From assembly GCF_963678635.1 (NCBI RefSeq), contig NC_087064.1:78780512-78844511 (forward strand): a stretch of DNA of 64,000 bases, in the 5' to 3' direction. The position numbers were made by a program, and so were the translations under genes. The notes beneath the pieces are model-generated. The model did no database searches. It had not been told where the DNA came from and was given only the letters and a program-made list of their open reading frames with translations. Positions 31,001 to 43,000 of this stretch are shown piece after piece (the stretch's first letter is position 1; the number at the start of each line of letters is the position of its first letter). The DNA comes from Symsagittifera roscoffensis. Lineage: Eukaryota; Xenacoelomorpha; Acoela; Convolutidae.

Positions 31001-34000
31001 TTTATTCTGAAGCTCCTAAACTTTTGTAAACTGAGTCGATTCTTTGCGCTTTTTACTTACGCAGCGGCCTTTTTTGTTATTCAGTGTCCGCATTGTTGTT
31101 CAAGGTTTCTATAGTTAATTACACAATCAAATGCTTGTTTACACAAGCAAAACTTGTGTTGTAGTGTGATTTATCTTTTTTCCCACTTGTAGTCGCAAAT
31201 GATGATGATGATGATGATGATTGGCTTTGCCACTCTTTCTTGAACTCAAGAGTGGTAGAAGGCTTACAAAGCCTCACAGAAAAATACAGTCTTCAAGTTG
31301 AGACTAAGATGCAATTGAGAGCATAAAGTTTTAATAGTGCGCAGTTTGTGCTAATTTTCTCAAGGTTAATATCCATAAATAACTGTGAGTCATCGGCGTA
31401 AAACTGGTAGGCGACATTATTGTCGATGAGATACTCAAGCACAGGATGCAGATAAAGGATGAAAAAATCGGACCAAGCACCTAGCCCTGAGGCACTTCAG
31501 TTTTAACCTGAATTTATCGAAAAGGTAACCGTTTGCCATAACTTGTACAAAGCGGTTGGAAAGGTAAGATTCCAAGAACTTTTTGACATTTTTAGCAATG
31601 TCAACCTCTTTTTTACAGAATTTCTAACAACAATGAGTGGTTTATCGTATCAAAAGCTGCTGAAAAATCTAACGATACAACCTACAAGTGCTTTCCAGAA
31701 TCAATTTTGGATTAAATGTAATGTGCGCAAAGAAGAAGACCAGTTTCTCTATAATAACCTTCACGGTATGCCGATTGGAAGTTAGGCCACAAAATTTTTG
31801 TTGACAGTTGTTCGCTGAACTGAGCAAGGACCAGCTTTTCTGTAATTTTCGAAATTGCAGATAAGTTTGTAATCAGGCGATAACTTGACGTTGCTTCTGT
31901 GTTCATTCTATGTTTGAGGAGCGGTCTAATTACTCTATGTTTGAATACGCTAGGGAATACGTTTGAAACGCAAATATTGCTGCAACAACATGTGTTCATT
32001 TTGAAAGCGTTCATTTTGATCAATAACCAGCTATTAAAAACAGCCAATTCTAAGGATATTAACACAGACTATTATATTACAAATAGCATTTCAGCTTCAA
32101 GGTATCATGGATCTGTAGCTCAAAGTAGGATCAAAGTTTTACTCATTCAATTTTTTCCAGTAGCGTTATCGGTCATACTTTTGCCTTTGTATGCGAAGTG
32201 CAACTTCGCCTCTGTTTATACTGCCAATCAGGAGCGCGCCAAAAAAGTGAGACCCCCCTCCTCTCCCAAAAATATTTCTGGTATCGGAATATTTCCTCCT
32301 AAAGTGTCATCCTTTGGTATTATCTTACGACACCCATTTTGGTAGATCACCCGCAAAATTATTTAAAGGCGCATGCTGAGCCAATACAACTTTAATTGAG
32401 GAAGAACGAGTGCCAGAATTGGCGCAGAAACTTTTGGCAAATTAGTGTCTTATAGGGAGCTAGGAAAATCAAATTGGTCGAACTAAAAAAAAGACAAAGA
32501 TTTTTTCCTCGAAAAATCGCACCTATCTAGAAAACTTCATGAGCTTCTCAGTGCTACAGTTCCACTTCTAGAAAAAGCTTTCTAAATCGCATAATTTGGG
32601 GCCATATTCTCAAAAGTCATAAAATGCAGTATTATATATGCAGGTGTTTTTTGCACTTGTGTTTTTGAAGCTTTCATTTGCTATATTTAAAAGTCGATGA
32701 GCGCAGTGAAGACTCCTATAGGTCGTGAGATTTTTTTTTGGGAAAAACTCTTAAAATGCTCTAATAACTACAGAAGTGCATTCATATTAGGACTAGTTTT
32801 AGGTTTTTCGCATTCAGAAATTTAGATGATGATAATAGCTTTCATTGGTGAGTTTTTCATCTGATTTTTAAGAGTTGATGAACTTGTTCAGACTCTTATA
32901 TAGGTCGTGGTGATTTTTTTTGTTGCTTTCGAAGTTTCAGATCATTTCTTTGTTAAAAGAGTAAAGGGCACGAAAAACGTAATCGACTTCTAATTTCAAA
33001 AATGGAATTTAATTAATAGATTTGCCAGCCAAATTAAAATTTTACCTATTGATCGAGTTTTCTCACATTATACTGATTTTATATAAAAAAAATGGTGTCA
33101 ATCATTAATTGTTCTTAAATTTCAAAAACTTTCAAAAACAGAATATTGGCGTGGCTTGGGGTATTCACATCGAATTAAAATCCCGACCGAACATTGTTTT
33201 TGTCCCGACCATTGAAATGGGGTGGAACTCTGTATTCGTGTGTTAGTTTTTTTGTTTGTTTTCCACGCAAAGTCAAGTACCGTCAATAGTCATTGGAGGG
33301 GGCCGAGTAATATATCATCTTAGTGTCCTTTTACTTGTGATTCGAACATTTGAATTTTTCTGATTTTAATTGTCAGATTTCCAGATGAATCAAATTTTTT
33401 CATTCTGATTCAGTTTTCTTAAGTTGTTTTGGTTTGTCAAAAAATTTCAAATATAAATTGTTCTTGAAATATAGAAACTGCTTTTCCTGATATATGTTCT
33501 AGTTCGAAAATTCTTCCAAAGTCATCGGTTTCCTTGTTCTTTTACACTTTTCCAACCTTTGTTGGCACCTTCTATTCCGTCAAATTGCAATGAAACTTGA
33601 TACGTTAACAAATTGACTAGGCTCTTTTCTTGCCCCTCCCTCAACTTGCGAGTTTTTACTAGTAAAATTTCTGTTCGCGTTGTACAATTTTCATTACACT
33701 TGCGAGAGCAAGTGTTTTGTCATCGGAAACTAGATTTGTTCCCCACTCAACAAATTTTTCTTCAAGAACTTCCAGGTGCGTTCCGATTTGGCCTGGAGTT
33801 GACACAGTCAGTTTTTTTACCCTAAGGTCTGGGGTTCAACGCCCGCCAGGACCTTGTATCTATCAGTCTGTACAGAGTTGAAAGAAAAATCTAGTTAAAT
33901 TGAAAGAAAAATCTAGTTAAATTGAATAGTCGGGTTTTCGTTTCTCGGCGGGTTTTTGTTGGAGTGGGCTCAAATGTTGTCTGCTCAAAGATTCTCCGCT

Positions 34001-37000
34001 TTTTTCCACTTCGAAAATTTCCTCCTTTGCCAATTTTAAATTCATGCCTTGCTCAGCATGTTTGCCGAGAATTCCGGCATGGTAAAAACGAGGCTTATGA
34101 ACATGTATTGGAGTGGTATTTAATGTTATTTTTCTGAGGCGCTTTGGAAAATTTTTTCCTTTTCTTTGCAATTAATGTTCTTCTCAAAAAACTAGTCTTG
34201 AGATTTTAGGAAAATGGGTATAAATGGAAAGATCGCGTACTGTTTTGTTTGCCTGTGTGATCCTTTAGTCTCTCTTTACTATACCCCACTGTCTACAACC
34301 TTCGAACAAAACTGTGGGGGCGAATATTTGACCCATTTTTTGGATTTTTTTCTCCCGCAAAGCCTTTATGCCCAAAATTTTTGAAGCAAAAAGCTATGCT
34401 TCTCGTAAAAGTCGTATTTTGGATTTGTTTTCCGTGTTTTGGAATTTTTTTGTTTTCTCTCGATTACTAGCCTGCCAATTCTGAGATTGATGGTTTAATC
34501 GAAACAACAGGTTGTTGAAAGCCTATATGCATGAGCCTTCAAAAAATTAAAGTTTTAAAACTTTGAGAGATTTTTGGAAACATCTCTCGAAAACTGCCAT
34601 GCCGATTCTTAGGTAAGTGTTCAATCGAGACACCCGGTTTTGGGAATCTTCTTTGCGTTAGATTTCGGAAATTCAAGTTTTTGAACTTCTGTGCGTTTTC
34701 CAAACTTTTTGACTTTTATTACAAACTACCCTATCAAATCTGAGATAAAGGGTTTCATCCAAAGAACCGGTTGTGATAATTTTTCCTGCAGAAGCGGCGA
34801 CTCCTTTATTGTTTTAAGAAAAATATTGCCCTTGGGTAAAATCCAGTATCCCAAAAGTTTTCACTCTTTTCTTATTTTAGTAGAGAAACAACTAAGATTT
34901 TTTGGCAAATGCTAATTTTTGAAAAAGCCCATTTATTCCATATCAGTATACTAAAATCAGGAAATATCAAACAGGTATATCCAGCTTAAACTGGGCACCT
35001 AGTTATTTTCTATCATACAAAAATTGTGGTTCCCCTAATTTTTTTTTCTTTTTATTTCTTTAGTTTATTTTTATGTTTTTGTTGTATCGCAAGTGGTGCA
35101 AAGTTCCGCTTCGCCTCTGTGTAAAAATTGACAAACGGATTAATTAGGTTTTTTAGGTTCTTGTACTTATCCTTGTACAGTCACTCGTTACACCAAAAAA
35201 TTATGCTCGTGTGACGTGGGGGAGGGAGGAAAAAGAGCCGGTAGCTATTTTGAACAGATTTGTTCTTCAAATTTTATATCGGTAATTTACGCAGTTAGAC
35301 ATAAAATCACGTAAACCCTTTATAAACATCGAAATTTTAAAATGGGTTAGTGGAAAAGAGCCAAATGAACATACACATGCGATTTCACTTTGTATCAGAT
35401 CTATTTGAGGGATGTTTATAATTTACTGGGTGGGCTATAATGGGATAGACCAGTTTTTTCTTGATTTCTTGCTTAATTAAAACTGGAGTTATTTTTCATT
35501 GACAACGAAAGAAGCAGGCTCTAGAATTGTAAAGCAATATGTTTAGAGTGAGTCGCAATGTTCTCACGCGAGTGCCTACGTCACTTCAACACTGGTCTTG
35601 GATCGTGCCTCCCAGTGGCCATGTGGCCGATGGGCTCAAAGCAGAGGACAGCTGGCTCTACAGACTAGGCTACGAGGAACACATTCTGGGACAGACGCGC
35701 GACTGGAACGAGGAGATCCAGTCTATCCGAGAGATGAGCGGGAAGACGAAGAGCGAGCGACTTACGAGAGAGCGGGCAATGTACAAGACGTACAGCGACT
35801 TCCTCTCGGCTGCTGTTCGGGGTGCAGTGTCCGTGGTGGACGGAAACATGATGCCTATCAACCCGGGCGAGTGCCGCAACACTCACATGTACATCTACAA
35901 CAACATCTTCTTCTCACTCGGCTTCGACGTCAAGGAGCACTACTTGGAGTTAGGGGGAGATGCGGCTGCTTATGTGGCATGCAACCATGACCTGAAGGGA
36001 GTGAGGGCGATTAGCGAGGCGGCGGTGCAGGCGGAGGGAATGGAAGGGGCACTGTACACTCTGGGTACTGCCATTGTGGACTACCGGGGATACAGGGTGG
36101 CATGCCAGACAATCATGCCAGGTGAGCAATACTACTCCCTGCAAACAGTTTACAACTCTCATCATACAGAACCTTAAACCTAGATATGATTTTAGTATTG
36201 CAAAGACAACCAGAAGAATCTCGTCAGTAAATTTTTTCGTTGGTATTATGTGGGAGTGATTAGTTGCTAATAAGAAATTCTATAGAAAATGTATTTTTTT
36301 TTGTTTTTCTCAGTTCAAGTAACAGAATTTGTTATAACTTCTGTTGTTTTTGGTTGTTCGATCCTTAGTATTTATCGCATTCTTTTTGGTGCAGTTAAAT
36401 TAGTTCAATAGTTTTTGCACATTTTTTATTAAGTTTGTTTTTGGGTTTTTCGACATATGATTTTTTTAATTCTCATTGGATTATTTTTCCTAAAAGTAGC
36501 CATTTCATTTTAAAAATAAAGACCCAGCAAGCCTTGTTTCTAATCAGAAATAAATCAACTCAAAATTTTTGGTAATTTTGTTTAAAAGTGATTGACGCAT
36601 TTTTTGTTTTACTCTGTCAACTTGAGTTGCTGTCTGCTACTTTTCCTGGTTAACTTTTTGTATTCCTTTAGTTTAAAGTGTGTTAAAATTGTAACGAAAT
36701 AACTTTTTGGTTTTTTAGTTTTTCCGTTGTCTGTTTAAGAAAACGTTCTATTTAATTTCATTTCAATTCTAGATAATTTTGATACGTTTCCGGACTCATT
36801 CAATGATTTGTTTTTTTTTGCCTTTTTAGCAAGATTAGTTTAATTGCGTTTTTTAATTGAGATTTTGTTCAACTTTCTTTCTTTGGACTTTAATGTTGAT
36901 TTTTTGACTGTTTTTCATTTCCCCAAAAAAATTTATTCCGATTTTGTTATTTGTATCTTATTTTCTATTCGTTAGCTTGCAACGTGGAGCTTGCGTTTTA

Positions 37001-40000
37001 TCGGAAGTGATGCGAAAAGCTCAGTTTTGCCTTTATATTGAACGTTGTACCGAGATTATATGCCGTTTTAAAACTTCGTTGGGCTACACAGGACTTGCTC
37101 TGGTAAAAAAAAATCGGATAAAACAATCCATTTATATGCAGTTTGGAAGAACGTTTTTTAAACATGGTTTTCGCAGCAACTAAGTCGTTTAAACCAGAGA
37201 TTGCCGCTAGACGAGCTCCGGTAAAAAAAAATCGGATAAAACGACAACTCAGCATTTACCGTACTTTGAGCTATGTATTATCCTTCACCTTAAATTGACA
37301 GCCCAATTTAGGGTTGACAGCATAGACTGTGAGATCCTTGTTAGGCAGGCTTTTTGAGATGCCACCTGACAGGCTGATGCCTTTCTCCCAAGCCGAATTG
37401 AATTTTAAACATACATAGAATGTGGAAGCCGAATTAGATTGTAAACATACATAGAATGTATGGTTTTAAGTTTTGGCTTGAAAATAAAATTATTATTATT
37501 TTGCAGGGTTTCCAGATCGCCGTGTTGATGAGAATAATTTTGATATTTCGTTAACATATCACCTTGGTGGCATTTAGTTCTCTTCATTGAATCAGTTGGT
37601 ATCTTTTTCTCCCAACAGAATTCGACCGTGTGAAATGTGGATTTTTGTTGCAGGTGTTTTGGACAAGGAGCAAGAAGAAAGTGTTGTGCATGGGTCGATT
37701 GATTTTGGTAAAAAGATAGTCTCACACGAGGCATATGGACCGAAGCTAGAGAAGATAGCCCACGAACTCAAGTCCAGGCCTCACATCATGTGTGGTGAAG
37801 CAGAAGCTAATGATGATGCATCAGGCCAAGGGGAAGGGGGAGCAAAGGAGCACCTGGTGCATGTGTCCACGGAGTGCAAAGGCATCATTGGCAATGACGG
37901 CAGACACTATTTGCTGGACTTACTGCGTCTCTTTCCACCGGACGTTAACTTCATGCCGGACTTGGAGGACGGAGAGGAACTAGATGAGTCGGTGAAACAG
38001 AAGGGCTTCCCGCGCAAACACCCACACAAACTGCCGCAGCTGAGGTCAGAGCTAGTGGAGGCATTTGTGGACAGTCGCTACTTGGCATTTGTGAGTCATG
38101 CCACCTCCATGGTGCTCAAACAGAAGAACAACAGCAGCACTTGCCACACAAACTCCCCCTCAGCCCCAATCACAGGAGACAACACAGGTCAGTGCGCACA
38201 CGTCTTTTATTAGACCCTAATTGTTGTGGGAAGTTGAAGGCGGTGTGGCTTCTCATTGTTTGACTCGTCATTAGGTGTATCTTCATTTCTACAATTGCAC
38301 GGAGAGATTAAGCGAGTTGAAGTTAGTGTTGAGTCTTTATGTGCATCCTTTCTGTTTATGTAGAAGGGTATTAGTTTGTGTTGTGTAGACTCCTGTGATA
38401 ACAAGAAGAGTGAGAGTGAGAATAGCGGGGAGGGGAAAGTTGACGTGAGCGACGAAGTGGACATGGTGAGCTGTGAACAGTTGAGTGACCTCGAGAGACA
38501 CGCACACTCTTTGTCCAACAGCAGCAACATCAGGGAGGGAACCACAAAGTCTACTCTTGCAGAACTGGTGAAGAATATTGAGAGCAGTAGCAGTGCTGCT
38601 GTCGAAACAAAGGGGACAGAAGAGGGAAAGGAAGGGGAAGGGGACAGGGTGCTGTTGAATGAGAGCCAGAGGGAGATTGTGCGGCTGTCGGCCGAGGTGG
38701 CTGGATCCCTCAGTCCAGACAAATTCGACATCTCCTTCAACCTTGATGCATTCTCCCCAAACGTAACTTCTAATTTCTTCTACTACCATCACCCTGTCTA
38801 TCTTTTTCTTAGTGGACTTTTTCAACATCAAACTGGAATTTAATGTGCTCAGAGTTACAGAGCTATCGTTAATTGAAAAAAATAAATCAGCAAACAGCAA
38901 AGGAAATACAATTTTCCTGAATTCACAGAAGTTTTTGGAAACCAAAATGAAAACAATCGACATACCTGATAAGATTTACTGACCTCATTGAGTGGGAAAA
39001 ACCCTTCGTCTTTGCTCCGAACACTCTCGAAGGTTGGACGAGAACTAAGGATTAGGTTCCCCGTTTTTTACCTTTGCGATTACACTTGTTTCAACTTGCT
39101 TCCGAAAAAACTCGAAATTATTCAACCATCCAGCACTCCATGCTTGAGACAACAAAGGATTGTGGTCGAATCCGGCCGGGACCTGTTGTTTCTGCAAACT
39201 GGAAATTTTTAGCTTTCTCGGACTGTTGTTGATGTTTGGCGGCTGAGTTCCGGTAGCACACTCTTTTTGAAGGTTCAGCTTTCTTAATTTCCTAATTTTT
39301 TTTGAAAATTTTTCAATGAATTTTTTGAAGTAGTAGAACATGGTGAAGACTCTTTTATAGGTCGTGGTGATTTTTTTTCAGGAAAAATCTTGAAAAATAT
39401 TCACTCTTAAATTTGATTTTTCGCTTTTTGACTCATATTTGTTTTTAAGCTCAGTGCATTTGCTTTCTGAAAAGGAAGGCAAACTCCACTATCGAACAGC
39501 AAACGCGTGAAGGTCACTAAAAACGTGATTGACATCTAATTTTGAAAGTGGATAGTATTTTTCAGATTCTCCAGCGGAATAAAAAAATATTGTTGTGATC
39601 CAGTTTTCTCAAATTCAGTCAATTTTATCGAACTGTTTGATGTCAATGCTTGGAATTTTTTCTGATTGTTCGCTCAGTGGGTTGATGTGCACGTAGTTTT
39701 GACTCATATGATTTTTTCGTGTAAACAAGTTGTTCAACAAGATCATTGAATCATTTTCATCAAAGATGCGTGTGTCAGACATATTATGAAATTTCTCCGA
39801 TATACCTATTTTGAGCTTGTCTGCATTTCAAATACTCCTTCTATTCAATATTAGTTTTTTTTGTTGGTTTAAATATTACTCCGGATCGGTATATTTTCCG
39901 TTATTCGTTTTTCTTAGTTTGTTCGTTTACTCGGCTTACATGTTTTCAGTTTTTAACTCATGTGCTTAGCGGCGTCGTTGGATGAGCGAAACAAGTTCCC

Positions 40001-43000
40001 AATGCGCGTAAGCCTTTTGATGGACGAATGAAAAATTTTCAAAAAAAAAATAGGTTTTAAAAGTTTTTTTTGCTCAACGGATGTCTGCTCAAAAGTTGCC
40101 GGTTTTGTTACCGCTTCATAAGATGTTTCCGTGCCTTGTTTTTTTTCAATTGTCTTGTTTTTGGTAAAAATTGAACTTTTTCTAAAATGAATTCAGTCAA
40201 AGATAAATTATTAATCATTTTATCCACGAGGGATAGGACCAACATACGAGCTGTACAGCTCATCACGGCGAACCGCTGTTGTGCCCCTGCTTAAAATTTT
40301 TGTTGATCTAGATTTATCGACATTTTCAAAACTTTTTTTTACTCAGGGGCTTCCGTCTTCATTTCTGTCTGCTAATTTGTCATGATACGTTTGTGGTTGC
40401 CGAATTTTTTCGCTCATCTTTTTCTACCAATTTTGAATAACTCAAGGAAAGCTCGTTGGGGGCAAGCTTGGTATTATATTAAAGCTGTATTCGTCCTACT
40501 TTGGATTCTAAAATTGGTTCAGAAAGTCTCTCAGTGTCAAAAAAATGGTCTGAGAGTATTAAGAGTGATGATCGTAGTGAAGCTTCTTATATAGGTCTTG
40601 GTGAGTTTTTGCTGTTTTTTCAGGAAAAAGTCTAAATATGTCTTAATAACTACAGATGTGCTTTCATACATATTGATATTAAAAGGAAAGCAACTTACGC
40701 TCTGAGGGTGCGAAAAAAAATGGAATGACTTAAGTTTCGGAATTGGAATGAAGTATTTCCCAGCGGAATGAACCCAACTTTGTTTAAGTGGGCTAGTTGA
40801 ATGAAAAGGCTTCAAAATGTTCAAAACAAAAGTTATTGGTGGCTAGTGTTTGATGACATGAAGTGTCTCAATACACTGTTGTATAGACATTTGACTCTGA
40901 ATTTGGAGGTTTGGGCATTTTTCATAGCCTATATAAATTTGTATTTTATTGCGTTGTTTCTCTTTTTTGCCTTCGAAACTTTTTGGCTATGGCGTCTTGT
41001 CGTTTGTGCAGATTCGTCTCTGTGTAAATAAGATTGTATTGTACTAATCGCGAAAAAGCAAATCTGGAATGTAGTAATATATGAATGAGTAAATGTGTTA
41101 GGTGTCCTCTCGAATTCCGCAGCATTTTCGGAGGAGATTGGAGGAAGAGAGGGTGGTTATCAAGGACGCGTGCAAGTTTCTACTCAACTTCATGATTCCC
41201 TCCTTCGTCAAGGATTGCATGCAGGACATATCCAAGTCAGTCTACTTCTCTACTCTACGGTTCTAATGACCATATCCTTGTGCTGCCTCCCCACTTTATT
41301 ACAAAGCGAAGCTTTCTGTGACATTACGGTATTCACTTTTTTCCTACTTAAGTCGCAAACTAAAATTGCTCATTATTAGGTGGCTCCTTCGAATTTTTAT
41401 ATCTGATAACTTTTCCTCAATAGCAGCATATTTTTGTATCTGGTTTATTGGTGGCTACTTCGTGTTTGATAAAAAAAAACAGGTATTATGAAAATATATG
41501 GGATTTTTTTTTATTACACTAACGAATAGTGAGCGTAGTGTATTAATATGACTCTACTTTTTTTTCAAGCCAACTCGCAAATAAAATAGCTTTTTAATAA
41601 TCACGATCTGTAGCTTCTCACAGCATCTGTTTTCTGCTTTATTTGTGGATTGTGTTCGCCGATCTGTAACCGACCGTAGCACATTTGGAAGAACGTGAGA
41701 CTCCTAATCTACATGTCGGATGTTCAAAGACACCTAAAGTCAAGTTTTGTTCATATTTTGTGGCATTTTTTGCTGCATTACATTGGTAATTTTGTAGCAT
41801 ACATAGCTGCATCATTTGTTGCCATTGTTAGCTAACTTTCAAGAGACCAAAGCACATATGAAAAAATGTGAGAATCCAAAGCTCGAGGTCGCAGGCTCGA
41901 ATCCGACATATCGCAAAATTTTTACTATTTCGAGGTTTTCAAGTAATGGGAGGAGTCCCAGTGTCATCTGCCTTCTTAAGGTGGGACCGCCTGAGGCAAA
42001 AAAATGCGAAGCGATCAGTCTAGTGTATTATTACGAGCCCCCTTTTTTTCTAACCAAACTCGCAAATAAAAGTGTTCATTAAAAGTGTTCACGTATTTGG
42101 AAATTTGACTGTAGCTTTCGAAATTCTATAGCATCTGTTCTGTGCTTTATTTGTTTCTAGTGTTTGTTGCATATTAAGATTCCGTGGCTGAGTGGTTAGC
42201 GTATTAGCCTCTTAATCTCTAGGTCACAGGTTCGAATCTCAGAGGTAGGCGATTATTTAATAATTTGAGGCTTATTTATAATTTTTTTTATTGCATTGTA
42301 TAGAGCTGCTTTTTGTCGTGTTCTCCTGAGATTTCTTGAGATTTTTTCCCGAGGATAGATGTTTTGCCTTAGACTTTCGAAAGTTTCAGTGGTGCGAACT
42401 TCTGTCCAATTTTTTTGGATTTTTATTCCTTTTCTCGAAAACCATGATTAATCTGAGATTTAAATTTCAATCGAAAGAGAGTGTTCTGGGAATCTCCCCT
42501 GCTTACACTGCTACACCCTTTTTTGGTAAAGATGATATTGGTCCTAGAAAATGTCAAAATTCTTGAAGTTTTTTATGGAATTTTTTTATTTCTTCTGGAA
42601 AACTACTCAGCAAAACCTGAAAACCTGAGGTTTTGTGTTCATCAAATAAACAGATTTTATAAATATTTGCTGCACAACGTGTATCGTCCAAAGTTTTTGA
42701 TAAAAAAAGTCATCGCCTTAAAAAAATTACTCTTGAAATTTTGCTCGTTTTTTAGAAACTCTTTCTTGAAATATGAGACCCTGCGAAATATGAGATAAAA
42801 GGTTTTTATCGGAAAAACTGAGTAGGATTTTTCTAATGCTTAAGTAGATACGCTCTAGTTTTTTAGACCGTTTTTCGGTGCATTCTATCGAAAATTACAA
42901 CACCAAATCTGAGATGAAGGGATCAATCGAAAGAACAGGTGCTTGGAAATTTTTGTGCATACGGCTTTCTCTAAGATTTCAATGTGAAGCAAAGTTGAAT

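Larger units (their letters stand above)
30690..35546 (+). other. CLUH intron 5
   Basis: 4.9 kb. Contains a CR1/L2-like LINE remnant (31,195-32,065), parts of the ~400-bp dispersed repeat (32,699-33,135), a 23-bp tandem duplication at about 33,877-33,924, a tRNA-like segment at 33,795-33,865 and a hairpin repeat at 35,085. 34,140-35,080 has no feature I can support. Confidence 0.7.

Noticed and set aside
37405-38963. Minus-strand ORFs of 109-208 codons opposite CLUH exons 7-8
   Set aside because: They are antisense shadows of G+C-richer exons; the + strand matches the CLU family.
41095-41379. 94-codon ORF starting at 41,095
   Set aside because: It is a different frame overlapping CLUH exon 9; the family match is in the frame entered at 41,102.
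42181-42250. Functional tRNA gene
   Set aside because: Internal promoter boxes are good, but the T and acceptor stems do not pair well; better explained as a SINE head or pseudogene.
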